A DNA stretch of 64,000 nt from Castellaniella sp. (GCF_004321985.1 NZ_SCQN01000010.1:1-64000); one strand, 5' to 3'; counted from the first letter of the stretch, positions 8,121-17,170 are shown. Numbers and translations are program-made. Notes: generated from the sequence alone by a model not told the origin.

Positions 8121-9191
8121 TCAGAGGTTGCCCAGCAGAAGCTGCATGCCCAGGCTGCTGAGCGACACGGCCATCCATACGCCCAGCCCCAACAGGATCG
8201 GACGTATCCCCGAAAGTGCCATGCGGCGCAGGTCAGAAGACAGCCCGATGGCCGTCAGCGCCATGATGATGAAGAACTGCGATATCTCATGCAAAGGCCC
8301 AAGCAGCGCCCCCGGGATCAGATCCAGACTACGCGCGCCGGAAGCCGCCAGGAACCAGAGAATGAACCAGGGAAAAATTCGGGAAAGGGACACTCTGGTT
8401 TCGGCATGCTGATTGCGCCAGGCAACCCATAGGGCAATGACGATGCAGACCGGGATGATGAGCGTGGCGCGCGTGAGCTTCACGATGGTGGCAATGTCCC
8501 CCGCCGCCGTGCTGTAGCTGTAACCTGCTGCCACCACCGATGACGTGTCGTTGATGGCCGTCCCGGCCCACACCCCGAACCCATGGTTGCTCAACCCCAT
8601 CCAGTGCCCCAGAAGCGGAAACAGCAGCACGGCGATGACATTGAAAAGAAAGATCGTCGAAATGGAGAGCGCCGTTTCATGGTCATCGGGCCGGATGATG
8701 GGGGCCACGGCGGCAATTGCCGAGCCCCCGCAAATCGCCGTCCCGACCCCGATCAGAGTCCGCAGATGCCCGCCCAGCTTCAGCCAGCGTCCCAGCAGCC
8801 ACGCAACAACAAAGGCCGTGGACAAGGTCACCAGCGTCACCCCCAGGGAGGACGCGCCGGTCTTCAGGACTTGGCCCAGGCTCAGGCCAAACCCCAGGCC
8901 AACGATGGACCACTTCAAAATCTGCCGGCTGCTGAAAATGACCCCCGGCGTAAAGACCGGTGAGAGCCCCACAACGTTGCGCCAAACCATGCCCAGGACA
9001 ATCCCGAACACTGGCCCGCCAATCAACGGTATCCGGACGCCCAGCCACCAGGCCGCGAGCCCCAGGCCCCCCGCAAGCAGTACGCCATACCAGATGGATG
9101 GCGCGCGCAACGCGCTGTCTGGACACACACCCCGATCGCCACCCGACACGGCGGATGGAAGGGGGTGTGGGATAGCGGAGATCGGTAGCAT
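8121..9191 (-). CDS. YeiH/UPF0324-family putative sulfate exporter
   Basis: Polytopic membrane protein of 356 residues with about ten hydrophobic helices. It matches the YeiH (UPF0324) family, with the conserved GVGTAICGGSAIAA and GTAINDTSSVVAAG stretches. Family members are annotated as putative sulfate or sulfonate exporters, but transport has been little tested. The LysR regulator often found beside yeiH is absent here. It is divergent from thiO across a 206-bp gap. Confidence 0.85.
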   Translation of the reverse strand: MLPISAIPHPLPSAVSGGDRGVCPDSALRAPSIWYGVLLAGGLGLAAWWLGVRIPLIGGPVFGIVLGMVWRNVVGLSPVFTPGVIFSSRQILKWSIVGLGFGLSLGQVLKTGASSLGVTLVTLSTAFVVAWLLGRWLKLGGHLRTLIGVGTAICGGSAIAAVAPIIRPDDHETALSISTIFLFNVIAVLLFPLLGHWMGLSNHGFGVWAGTAINDTSSVVAAGYSYSTAAGDIATIVKLTRATLIIPVCIVIALWVAWRNQHAETRVSLSRIFPWFILWFLAASGARSLDLIPGALLGPLHEISQFFIIMALTAIGLSSDLRRMALSGIRPILLGLGVWMAVSLSSLGMQLLLGNL

Positions 9192-9397
9192 GAATCGGCC
9201 TGGACAACACGAAAAAGTCTGGTCATTCTAAGAAGAAGCTATAAATAAATAAATTAAAGTGATTTTAGCTATCGTATAAGAAATATTGAATTATTCTGGA
9301 CGAATGACTCGGCGAACATGGCTTCTACCCTGCGTCCAGCGCGGCGTGCAGTATCATTCAGCAGCCAATATTTAGCGATGGAAACGCCTTTCAGCCT
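9192..9397. other. AT-rich divergent intergenic region (yeiH/thiO)
   Basis: About 60 bases near 9235-9300 are far richer in A/T than the surroundings and include three tandem ATAA units around 9241-9255. The region should hold both divergent promoters. I searched it for a TPP riboswitch, expected upstream of many thiamine operons, and found neither the CTGAGA nor the ACCTGAT core, so none is called. No clear ribosome binding site precedes thiO. Confidence 0.5.
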
Positions 9398-10453
9398 ATG
9401 TCCAAAATCCTCAGAATCGGAATCGCCGGAGCCGGTGTTCTGGGCCGTCTGCTCGCGTGGCGGCTCAGCCGTGCCGGACACCAGGTCACGGTATTTGACC
9501 TTGCCAGCGGCCCATTGGGCCGGGGTGCTGCCGGATGGACAGCTGCCGGGATGCTGTCGCCGTCGGCCGAACTGGAATGCGCCGACCTGCAGGTCTTCCG
9601 CGACGGCGTCGATTCTATCCAGATGTGGGAAGGAATCATCCATGAACTTCCTGGCGCACCGGATTTCGACAACCACGGAAGCCTGCTGCTCGCTCACCGA
9701 GACGATGCCGGTGCGGCCCACCGCCTGGTGGATTTGATTGCCCGCAAGGCGCCAGACGGGTATCGGCCGCAGGCGCTGACGCCGTCGGCTCTAGCGGAGC
9801 TGGAACCCGACATTCATGGCCCTTCACTGGCATGGCTATTGCCGTGCGAAGGCGCCATCAACCCCGTACAGCTGATGCAGGCGCTGCAGGAAGGTGCCCG
9901 TGGAGTAAGCTGGATGTGGGGCCAGAATGTGGACGAAGTCCAGGCCGGTTACCTGAAATCATCCGGAAACCGCCACGACTTCGACCATGTGTTCGATGCG
10001 CGCGGCCTGGGGCAGCGCCCCGCTAACGGCCCAGGATCAGGCTGCACCGAGGTGCGCGGCGTCCGCGGCGAAATCTTTTTACTCCAGGCGTCCGACGTCA
10101 ACCTCGCGCGGCCGATACGGGTACTGCACCCTAGGCACCGCGTGTACGTCGTGCCTCGCCGGGACCATCACTTCATCGTCGGTGCGAGCGAGATCGAGAG
10201 TGAGGACCGCTCGCCGGTCTCGCTACGCACCACGGTGGAGCTCCTGGCGACTGCCCACAGTGCGCTGCCTGGTCTGGCAGAGGCGCGCCTGGTGCATACG
10301 GAAACCAATCTCAGGCCAGCATTGCGCGACAACCTGCCGCGCATCGAGCAGACGCCGGGGCTTACCCGGATCAACGGACTCTTCCGTCACGGGTGGATGA
10401 TCGCACCCGCCATGACGGTCCGCGCCATTCAGGGCGCAGGAATCTCGGTATGA
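9398..10453 (+). CDS. thiO: Glycine oxidase ThiO
   Basis: FAD-dependent oxidase that turns glycine into the imine used to build the thiamine thiazole ring. 351 residues. The N-terminal dinucleotide-binding GIAGAGVLGRLLAWRLSRAG (8-27) is clear, and the C-terminal HGWMIAPAM region is typical of ThiO. It is identified as ThiO rather than another amino acid oxidase because thiS and thiG follow directly. The stop overlaps the thiS start (ATGA). Confidence 0.9.
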   Translation: MSKILRIGIAGAGVLGRLLAWRLSRAGHQVTVFDLASGPLGRGAAGWTAAGMLSPSAELECADLQVFRDGVDSIQMWEGIIHELPGAPDFDNHGSLLLAHRDDAGAAHRLVDLIARKAPDGYRPQALTPSALAELEPDIHGPSLAWLLPCEGAINPVQLMQALQEGARGVSWMWGQNVDEVQAGYLKSSGNRHDFDHVFDARGLGQRPANGPGSGCTEVRGVRGEIFLLQASDVNLARPIRVLHPRHRVYVVPRRDHHFIVGASEIESEDRSPVSLRTTVELLATAHSALPGLAEARLVHTETNLRPALRDNLPRIEQTPGLTRINGLFRHGWMIAPAMTVRAIQGAGISV

Positions 10454-10701
10454 ACCCCGACGACACCAACCCCACGCCGAATATCATCACCGTCCATGTC
10501 AATGGTCAGCCGCTGACGGTCCCTGCTGGCTCCTCCCTCCTGCAGGTGCTGACACACCTGACAGCTGGGGCGGAGGAAGTCGACTCCGGCAGGATAGCGA
10601 CCGCGCTGAACGGCCAGCACATCGCGCGTGGATTGCGCGATCAAACCTTGCTGACCCAAGGTGACCATATCACTACATTCGAACCCATCACCGGAGGTTG
10701 A
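10450..10701 (+). CDS. thiS: Sulfur carrier protein ThiS
   Basis: Ubiquitin-like sulfur carrier of 83 residues ending in the required Gly-Gly, which is adenylated and thiocarboxylated to deliver sulfur to the thiazole ring. The core VNGQPLTVPAGSSLLQVL and the acidic GDHITTFEPITGG tail fit the family. It has about 15 extra N-terminal residues compared with a typical 66-residue ThiS. It starts inside the thiO stop (ATGA) and ends four bases before thiG. Confidence 0.93.
   Translation: MNPDDTNPTPNIITVHVNGQPLTVPAGSSLLQVLTHLTAGAEEVDSGRIATALNGQHIARGLRDQTLLTQGDHITTFEPITGG
10692..10696 (+). promoter_or_regulatory. thiG ribosome binding site inside thiS
   Basis: GGAGG lies nine bases before the thiG ATG and within the last codons of thiS, including the codons for the terminal Gly-Gly. 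It fixes the thiG start at 10706 rather than the upstream in-frame start at 10661. Confidence 0.6.
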
Positions 10702-10705
10702 CCGC

Positions 10706-11494
10706 ATGACGTGGCAAGTCGCACAAACCGAGCTGAACAGCCGCTTCCTGCTTGGCACCGCCAGCTACCCTTCCCCCCAGATCATGATGGACGCCGTCCG
10801 CGCATCGGGCACGGAAGTCGTCACCGTCAGCCTCAAGCGCCAAGCAGCTGCTCGTCCCCAGGAAGGTGGCGGAAAGCCTTATTTTTCGATCCTGAAGGAA
10901 CTGAATTGCCACCTGCTGCCCAATACGGCAGGCTGCCATACAGCGGCGGAGGCCATCACGCTGGCACACATGGCCCGGGAAGTATTCGACACTCCATGGG
11001 TTAAACTTGAAGTTATCGGTGATCCCCACACGCTCCAGCCAGACGTCTTTGAGTTGGTCTCCGCAGCGCAAACCCTGGTGCGGGATGGCTTCCAAGTGTT
11101 CCCCTACTGCACCGACGACCTGATCGCCTGCCAAAGGCTTCTTGACGCTGGCTGCACGCTGCTCATGCCGTGGGCGGCGCCTATCGGTTCCGGCCAAGGA
11201 TTGATTCACCTGTCGGCCCTGCGTACACTGCGCGAGCGTCTCCCGGATGTGCCGCTCATTGTCGACGCTGGCATTGGCTCGCCCATGGATGCCACTCAGG
11301 CCATGGAACTGGGCTTCGACGGCGTCCTGCTCAATTCGGCCGTGTCACGCGCGCTCGATCCGGTGCGCATGGCAGAGGCGTTCAAATGGGCCATTCATGC
11401 AGGTCGTCTGGCCTGGGAGGCCGGTATCATGGCCGAACAGGAAATGGCCGTAGCCACGACGCCCGTCACCGGCCGCCCATTCGTCCTTGGCTAG
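10706..11494 (+). CDS. thiG: Thiazole synthase ThiG
   Basis: TIM-barrel enzyme that condenses 1-deoxy-D-xylulose 5-phosphate, the ThiO-derived imine and ThiS sulfur into thiazole phosphate. 262 residues, the normal length. Lys100 in WVKLEVIGD is the Schiff-base lysine. The substrate DXP links it to the isoprenoid route, whose second enzyme dxr lies elsewhere in the window. It starts four bases after thiS and is followed by ygfZ. Confidence 0.96.
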   Translation: MTWQVAQTELNSRFLLGTASYPSPQIMMDAVRASGTEVVTVSLKRQAAARPQEGGGKPYFSILKELNCHLLPNTAGCHTAAEAITLAHMAREVFDTPWVKLEVIGDPHTLQPDVFELVSAAQTLVRDGFQVFPYCTDDLIACQRLLDAGCTLLMPWAAPIGSGQGLIHLSALRTLRERLPDVPLIVDAGIGSPMDATQAMELGFDGVLLNSAVSRALDPVRMAEAFKWAIHAGRLAWEAGIMAEQEMAVATTPVTGRPFVLG

Positions 11495-11498
11495 AAAA

Positions 11499-12428
11499 AT
11501 GGCGGACCCCATCGCTGAGGGCTGCTGGCAGTTGCCCGACCAGGCCATCATCCGCATCGAAGGTCCCGATGCCAGAGCCTTCCTTCACGGGCAATTCACC
11601 AGCGCTGTTTCGACCCTGGAGCCGGCAATGGCCCGGCCGGCAGCCTGGTGCACCGCGCAGGGGCGCGTGCTGGCCAACGGCCCACTTTGGCCATCCGACT
11701 ACGGCTTCGAGTGGATGGTGGCGCGCGATCTGCTGGATCCCGTCGCGCAACGCCTGCGCCTGTTCGTCTTGCGGGCGCAAGTCTCAATTTCCGAACCCCG
11801 GGATTCCCGGATCCTGGCGGCGCTGGGCGCCCGCCACGTGCCGGAAGCACTGCATGGCCTGAACCCATGGTCGGTGATACCCACTCAGGACAGGCTCTGG
11901 ATCGTCGCTCCAATCGCCACCGCCAGCCGTCCCGCCGCATGGTGCGTGACCAGCGTACCGGGGAAGGAGCCTGCCGACACGGGTGCGTGGGCGGCGGCTC
12001 GACTGGGCGGCGGCTGGCCCTGCATCCGGGCCGGCACCAGTGGACAGTTTCTGACGGGAGCGCTGGACATGGACCTGAACGGCACCATCGACTTCCAGAA
12101 GGGTTGCTACCCAGGCCAGGAGGTGATCGCTAGAAGTCATTATCGCGGCACCGTCAAGCGCAGGCTGGCCTATGGTGTCTTGAAACAGGAACCTATTGTG
12201 CCGGCCGAAGCTGGCGCGCGAGATCTGTATGCGGCCGGGGCAACGGATGAAAGGCCTATTGGCCGGGTGATCGAATCCACCATCCACTCCCAGACCCTGC
12301 ACGTTGCGGCGGAAATCACCCTGTCCGACTGGCCCCGCACCCGCTACGCGCTGGGGAGGCCGGATGGACCGGTGGTGTCGCTGCAGCCAGTGCACGCACC
12401 GGCGGGCGTTCAACCCGGGGCGATCTGA
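11499..12428 (+). CDS. ygfZ: YgfZ, folate-dependent Fe-S cluster protein
   Basis: Folate-binding protein of the GcvT-like YgfZ/IBA57 family, which helps make or repair certain 4Fe-4S enzymes. About 309 residues. The family signature KGCYPGQE is at roughly 201-208, followed by RSHYRGTVKRRL. The ATG at 11499, four bases after thiG, is preferred over an in-frame TTG at 11487. In many betaproteobacteria ygfZ sits beside mltG-tmk; here it is about 3.5 kb away and part of the thi operon. Confidence 0.92.
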   Translation: MADPIAEGCWQLPDQAIIRIEGPDARAFLHGQFTSAVSTLEPAMARPAAWCTAQGRVLANGPLWPSDYGFEWMVARDLLDPVAQRLRLFVLRAQVSISEPRDSRILAALGARHVPEALHGLNPWSVIPTQDRLWIVAPIATASRPAAWCVTSVPGKEPADTGAWAAARLGGGWPCIRAGTSGQFLTGALDMDLNGTIDFQKGCYPGQEVIARSHYRGTVKRRLAYGVLKQEPIVPAEAGARDLYAAGATDERPIGRVIESTIHSQTLHVAAEITLSDWPRTRYALGRPDGPVVSLQPVHAPAGVQPGAI

Positions 12429-12473
12429 ACCTGGCGCATCAACCGAATCGGAACCACCCGGGTAGAGGTCGGG

Positions 12474-13367
12474 TCAGCCCTTCTTGCGGTAAAGCGTCAG
12501 AATGCTGGAAAAATCCAGCTTTCCATTGCCCTGGGCGCTATGCAGGGCGAACAGGTTGCGTGCCAGCTCGCCCAGCGGGGTCGTCGCCTTGACGTGCATG
12601 GATGCCTCGGTGGCTAAACCCAGATCCTTGAGCATCAGGTCCACGCCGAAGCCACCCGCATAGTCGTGCGAAGCCGGCGCGTTTTCCATGACACCAGGCC
12701 AAGGGTTATAGAGCTCGGTGGCCCAATTCCGGCCAGAGCTCTTGGCGATGATGTCCGACAGGGTCTTGGGATCCAGCCCATTGGCCACACCCAGCGCCAG
12801 AGCTTCTGCCGTACCCGCCATCTGGATACCCAGGATCATGTTGTTGCAGATCTTGGCGACCTGCCCCGCCCCGGCTGCGCCGGCATGGAAAATGTTCTTG
12901 CCCATGACCTCCAGATAGGGCCGCGCCGATTCCAGATCCCTGGATTCTCCGCCGACGATGAACGTCAGCGTGCCGGCAGCTGCGCCGCCAGTGCCCCCTG
13001 AAACAGGCGCATCCAGCATGGGAATGCCACGCTCAGCGGCCGCCTTGGCGACCTTGCGGGCCGATTCAGGTGCAATGGTGCTGCATTCCAGCACCAACGT
13101 GCCCTTGGCGATCGACTCCAGCAGGCCGCCCTTGCCCAGGTAAAGGCCTTCGACATGCCGGCTGGCCGGCAACATCGTCACAACCAGGTCGGCCCCCGTT
13201 GCGGCGGCAGCAGCCGACTCGGCAGCACTCGCTCCCGCATCGGTCAGAGACCGGACGGCTTCCGGTACCAGATCAAAGACCTTGAGGCGGTGGCCCGCCT
13301 TCAACAGGTTTTTGGCCATGGGGCCACCCATGTGGCCCAGACCGATAAATCCTATTGTGCTGCTCAT
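12474..13367 (-). CDS. mmsB: 3-hydroxyisobutyrate dehydrogenase
   Basis: NAD-dependent oxidation of 3-hydroxyisobutyrate to methylmalonate semialdehyde in valine catabolism. 297 residues. GFIGLGHMGGPMAKN (6-20) is the dinucleotide-binding loop, DAPVSGGTGGA (119-129) is the substrate loop with Ser123, and Lys172 in QVAKICNN is the catalytic base. It is the last gene of a three-gene valine/isobutyrate run, 45 bases after the hydrolase. Other beta-hydroxyacid dehydrogenases look similar; the context decides. Confidence 0.9.
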   Translation of the reverse strand: MSSTIGFIGLGHMGGPMAKNLLKAGHRLKVFDLVPEAVRSLTDAGASAAESAAAAATGADLVVTMLPASRHVEGLYLGKGGLLESIAKGTLVLECSTIAPESARKVAKAAAERGIPMLDAPVSGGTGGAAAGTLTFIVGGESRDLESARPYLEVMGKNIFHAGAAGAGQVAKICNNMILGIQMAGTAEALALGVANGLDPKTLSDIIAKSSGRNWATELYNPWPGVMENAPASHDYAGGFGVDLMLKDLGLATEASMHVKATTPLGELARNLFALHSAQGNGKLDFSSILTLYRKKG

Positions 13368-13412
13368 TGATTGTCTCCTGATGATGTTTATGTGGAAATG
13401 AATCGAACCCGA

Positions 13413-14543
13413 TCAGGGGGCCAGATCAGCCAGCGGGTGCGGCTGCCCGGCCGGCCAAGGGGCGACCAGAAAGCGCTGGACCCAGTCGCCGGAAGCCTGC
13501 TCGAGCGTGGCCGGCTGCCAGTGGGGGTTCTTGTCCTTGTCGATCAGCAGGGCGCGGATGCCCTCTCGCAAGTCCGGCTCGGCGCAACAGCGTAGTGAGG
13601 CGATGTATTCAGCCCGGAAGGTGTCTGCGAGCGACTGGTGCCGGGCCCGGGACAACAGGGTGTACCCCAGCCGTGCCGACCCTGGAGAACCCGCCAGAAA
13701 GGTTGCCGCCGCACGCGCCATCCAGGGGTCGTCGTGCGTCTTCCACCGCGTGATCGCATCACCGATTCGACCGAAATCGGCCTGTCCGCAGCCCGTCCTG
13801 ATCTCGCTGGTGTGGCGCTGCAGCGGACCTGGCTCGGGATCGGGCAAGCGGAGCGCCTGCAGCACGTCGTCGACCTGGGCACCATGGCGTTCTGGATCGG
13901 CATCCCAGGAAGTTTCCGCCAGACCCTGCAGCGCCGCATCCAGATCCGCAGGCCCGCAGATCCAGTCCGCCAGCCCCAAATGCACGCAGTCCGCCGCACC
14001 CAGCTGCGCCCCGGTCAACGCCAGGAAGGTACCAATGCCGTTTGGCAGGCGGCTCAGCATCCAGGTGCCCGCCACGTCCGGATAGAGGCCGATGGTGACT
14101 TCGGGCATGGCAAAGCGCGTCGTGGTGGTCACGATCCGGTGACTCGCACCCAGCATCAGCCCGACTCCGCCGCCCATGATGATCCCACTACCCCAGCATA
14201 GGATGGGTTTGGGGTAGCGATGAATGTGGAAGTCCAGCCGGTATTCGGCTTCGAAGAACTCGCGTGCCGGAATGTTCGCCCAGGCATCCCCCGGCGGGCA
14301 GGCCAGCATGCCGCGATACAAGGCTTGCAGATCACCGCCGGCACAAAACGCCTTTTCGCCGGCCCCATTCAGCACGACCGCCGCAACGCGGGAGTCGGCC
14401 GCCCAGGCATCCAGCCGGGGCCCCAGCAACCGGCACATGTCCAGAGACAGGCTGTTGAGCGTCTGCGGGCTGTTGAGTGTCGCGATCCCGATGCGCCAGC
14501 CGTTGCGCGCCGAAATTTCCCGGAAGACGACGGGCTCGCTCAT
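13413..14543 (-). CDS. 3-hydroxyisobutyryl-CoA hydrolase (crotonase family)
   Basis: Crotonase-fold enzyme of 376 residues, the length of 3-hydroxyisobutyryl-CoA hydrolases rather than the roughly 260 of enoyl-CoA hydratases. GEKAFCAGGDLQALY forms the first oxyanion-hole segment, EYRLDFHIHRYPKP and IIMGGGVGLMLG are typical of HIBCH, and the catalytic Glu lies in MPEVTIGLYPDVAG (most HIBCH have PDVGG). It releases 3-hydroxyisobutyrate for the adjacent mmsB. The start at 14543 overlaps the acyl-CoA dehydrogenase stop (ATGA); the frame continues upstream without homology. Confidence 0.9.
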   Translation of the reverse strand: MSEPVVFREISARNGWRIGIATLNSPQTLNSLSLDMCRLLGPRLDAWAADSRVAAVVLNGAGEKAFCAGGDLQALYRGMLACPPGDAWANIPAREFFEAEYRLDFHIHRYPKPILCWGSGIIMGGGVGLMLGASHRIVTTTTRFAMPEVTIGLYPDVAGTWMLSRLPNGIGTFLALTGAQLGAADCVHLGLADWICGPADLDAALQGLAETSWDADPERHGAQVDDVLQALRLPDPEPGPLQRHTSEIRTGCGQADFGRIGDAITRWKTHDDPWMARAAATFLAGSPGSARLGYTLLSRARHQSLADTFRAEYIASLRCCAEPDLREGIRALLIDKDKNPHWQPATLEQASGDWVQRFLVAPWPAGQPHPLADLAP

Positions 14544-15694
14544 CGTAAATCGGCTCCCTGGGTCAGAATATGTCGGGCGACGATGAGGCGCATGATCTCG
14601 TTGGTACCTTCCAGGATCTGATGGACGCGCGTGTCGCGGACCAGGCGCTCCAGCGGGTAGTCCTTCAGATAGCCATACCCCCCATGGATCTGCTGGGCAT
14701 CCAGGCATGACTGGAAGCACAGATCGGTCGCCAGCCGTTTGGCCATGGCGCAATACGCAGACGCCTGGGGATCGCCCTCGTCCAGCTTGCAGGCCGCCAG
14801 CCGGACCATCTGGCGCGAAGCCACCACGTTGCTCAGCAGGTCCGCCAGCTTGAACTGCAGCGCCTGAAAGTCGGCCAGCGCTTTCCCGAACTGGCGGCGT
14901 TCCCCCATGTAGCGGCGTGCCGCATCATAGGCACCCTGCGCCGCGCCCACCGAGCAGGTGGCGATATTGATGCGGCCGCCGTCCAGGCCCTTCATTGCGA
15001 AGCGGAAGCCTTCTCCCTCTTCGCCCAGACGGTTTTCGGCCGGAACGCGGACGTTCTCGAAAGTAATGGGGCGCGTGGACTGGCTGTTCCAGCCCATCTT
15101 GTTCTCTTTGCGACCGTAAGTGATGCCGGTGCTGTCGGCAGGCACCACCAGCGCCGAGATGCCGCGCGGCCCCGAATCGCCCGTGCGGGCCATGACGACC
15201 AGCACATCGGTATCCCCGGCGCCCGAAATGAAAGCCTTGGACCCATTGAGGACGTAGCTGCCGCCGTCGCGCTGCGCACTGGTTGCCAGCGAGGCGGCGT
15301 CCGAACCTGAACCGGGCTCCGTCAGACAGTAGGATGCCAGCTTGTCGCCAGTGGACAGCAGGGGCCCCCAGTGGTCCCGGACTGCGGGCTGGGCCCAGCT
15401 GCCGATCATCCAGGTGGCCATGTTGTGGATCGTGAGAAAAGCGGTAGTGGACGGATCAATCGCTGCCATTTCTTCGAAGACCAGCGTGGCATCGAGACGC
15501 GGCAAGCCCAGACCACCGATTGATTCTGGCGCGTACATCGCGCAGAAACCGAGTTCACCCGCCTTGGCAAAGGCTTCGCGCGGAAATATGTGCTCTTCGT
15601 CCCACTGGGCAGCATGCGGAGCAAGTTCGCCCTGTGCAAATTCACGCGCCGCCTGGGCAAAAGCCTGTTGTTCTTCGCTGAGGCGAAAATCCAT
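14540..15694 (-). CDS. Acyl-CoA dehydrogenase (isobutyryl-CoA type by context)
   Basis: FAD flavoenzyme of 384 residues. LTEPGSGSDAASL is the flavin/substrate-binding signature, and the catalytic Glu is near residue 362 in QILEGTNEI. It opens the run ahead of HIBYL-CoA hydrolase and mmsB, so the likely substrate is isobutyryl-CoA from valine; other short branched acyl-CoAs cannot be excluded from sequence. The start at 15694 (MDFRLSEEQQ) is set by homology. A separate enoyl-CoA hydratase and methylmalonate-semialdehyde dehydrogenase are not in the window. Confidence 0.88.
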   Translation of the reverse strand: MDFRLSEEQQAFAQAAREFAQGELAPHAAQWDEEHIFPREAFAKAGELGFCAMYAPESIGGLGLPRLDATLVFEEMAAIDPSTTAFLTIHNMATWMIGSWAQPAVRDHWGPLLSTGDKLASYCLTEPGSGSDAASLATSAQRDGGSYVLNGSKAFISGAGDTDVLVVMARTGDSGPRGISALVVPADSTGITYGRKENKMGWNSQSTRPITFENVRVPAENRLGEEGEGFRFAMKGLDGGRINIATCSVGAAQGAYDAARRYMGERRQFGKALADFQALQFKLADLLSNVVASRQMVRLAACKLDEGDPQASAYCAMAKRLATDLCFQSCLDAQQIHGGYGYLKDYPLERLVRDTRVHQILEGTNEIMRLIVARHILTQGADLR

Positions 15695-15885
15695 GGTGCA
15701 AAGTCTCCGGACTGTGGATGTGGCTCGTGCAGGCTTGTGGCGCCGCACGACGCAGTAGGACTGAGGTAACGGTCAACCGAAACGCTGCATCGTTACTGTA
15801 GCACCACCGAATGCCCCTCGATGCGCCACCTTAGCGCAGCCGGCTGCCTACGGGCTGTCATGCGCGCGACAATCACGCTGCAGCC
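15695..15885. other. Intergenic region upstream of the valine catabolic operon
   Basis: 191 bases between rnfH and the acyl-CoA dehydrogenase. It should hold the operon promoter, but I found no convincing promoter pair, operator or terminator, and no regulator gene is adjacent. Confidence 0.4.
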
Positions 15886-16185
15886 TCAAGGCCGCCCCGC
15901 CTTGCTCTTGCGATGCATCACCCGGCGGCGGCGAGACTCCTGAGGGTCGAACACCAACGGCCGATAGAGCTCCACGCGATCTGCCTCGTGCAGCACGCGC
16001 GAGGGTTCGCAGCGCTCGCCATAGACACCGAGCACAGGCAGGTGGTCCGTGAACTCCGGAAATTCACGCGCGAAGCCGCTGAGCGACAATACCTCGCCCG
16101 CAGTCGTACCCTCCGGGACCTGCAAGGCTTTCCGCCACAAGCCCGCTGGCGCCGCAAATGCAATCGTCACTTGCATGACCAGCAT
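15886..16185 (-). CDS. rnfH: RnfH-family ubiquitin-like protein
   Basis: Small beta-grasp protein (UPF0125) of 99 residues, or 96 from the ATG at 16176, which fits the family start better. The conserved end VELYRPLVFDPQESRRRR is diagnostic. The function is not established; the name comes from association with rnf electron-transport operons, which are absent here. It follows ratA by 18 bases, the usual rnfH-ratA arrangement beside divergent smpB. The C-terminus is strongly basic. Confidence 0.88.
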   Translation of the reverse strand: MLVMQVTIAFAAPAGLWRKALQVPEGTTAGEVLSLSGFAREFPEFTDHLPVLGVYGERCEPSRVLHEADRVELYRPLVFDPQESRRRRVMHRKSKAGRP

Positions 16186-16203
16186 GCCATCATGGTGGCA
16201 GAG

Positions 16204-16644
16204 CTAGCGCTGATTGCCATACACGTCCCGTGCGCGCTGTGTGAAGGAGTCGATGAAGCTGGTCGCGATGCGGTTGAAGACGGGACCGATCACGGCCGAC
16301 ATGGCCCGGCTGGAAAACGCATATTCCATGGTATAGATGACCTTGCAGCCATCCTCACCCAGCGCCTGGAAACTCCAGTCCCCTGTCAGGCTCGAGAACG
16401 GCCCGTCGACCAGATGAAATACGATCCGATGCGGATAATGATGGTCGTTGCGGGTCGTGAAGCTCTGGCGGATTCCCGCAAAGCGGATCTGCACCGTTGC
16501 CTGCATACCCTGCTCGTTCTGCCATTGCACCTCGGTCCCGCCGCACCACGGCATGAACTCGGGATAGCGCGCCACGTCAGCGACCAGATCAAACATCTGC
16601 TCACAACGGTAGGGCACGAGGACGGAACGTTGGATGGAATGCAT
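16204..16644 (-). CDS. ratA: RatA/Coq10-type START-domain protein
   Basis: About 146 residues from the ATG at 16644 (a TTG two codons upstream is less likely). It is a polyketide-cyclase/START fold protein with SVLVPYRCEQMFDLVADVARYPEFMPWC at the N-terminus split across two recognisable motifs. E. coli RatA was described as a ribosome-association toxin, while homologues such as Coq10 bind ubiquinone; which applies here is not decided. It is divergent from smpB with only 61 bases between starts, as in many proteobacteria. Confidence 0.88.
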   Translation of the reverse strand: MHSIQRSVLVPYRCEQMFDLVADVARYPEFMPWCGGTEVQWQNEQGMQATVQIRFAGIRQSFTTRNDHHYPHRIVFHLVDGPFSSLTGDWSFQALGEDGCKVIYTMEYAFSSRAMSAVIGPVFNRIATSFIDSFTQRARDVYGNQR

Positions 16645-16705
16645 CGGCAAGACGAGTGGATAAGATAGAATTGTTGGATTTTACTGACCCAGACATCAGC
16701 AACCC

Positions 16706-17170
16706 ATGAGTATTGTAGAGAATCGCAAGGCCACGCACGATTACTTCATTGAAGATCGCTTCGAGGCCGGGCTTGTGCTGGAAGGCTGGGAGGTCAAGGC
16801 GATCCGGGCGGGCCACGTCCAGATCAAGGAAAGCTACGTCATCGTGCGCGATGGAGCGTTATGGATACTGGGGATGCACATCAGTCCCTTGCCCACCGCA
16901 TCCACCCATATCCACCCCAGTGCGACCCGCACCCGCAAGCTGCTGCTGCACGGGGAAGAAATCAGTAAGCTCATCGGCAAGGTCGAGCAACGCGGCTACG
17001 CGCTGGTGCCGTTGAACCTGCACTACAAGAACGGGCGCATCAAGCTGGATTTTGGCCTGGGACGCGGGAAGAAGCTGCATGACAAGCGCGACAGCGAGCG
17101 TGACAAAGACTGGGCGCGCGAAAAAGAGCGCCTGATGAAACACGATACCCATCAGACCCGCAAAGAGTAG
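16706..17170 (+). CDS. smpB: SsrA-binding protein SmpB
   Basis: Partner of tmRNA in rescuing stalled ribosomes. 154 residues, the normal length. Conserved segments include [29 protein letters not shown] and the basic C-terminal tail with [10 protein letters not shown] that reaches into the ribosomal A site. Divergent from ratA. No tmRNA gene is visible in the 72 bases downstream. Confidence 0.97.
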   Translation: MSIVENRKATHDYFIEDRFEAGLVLEGWEVKAIRAGHVQIKESYVIVRDGALWILGMHISPLPTASTHIHPSATRTRKLLLHGEEISKLIGKVEQRGYALVPLNLHYKNGRIKLDFGLGRGKKLHDKRDSERDKDWAREKERLMKHDTHQTRKE

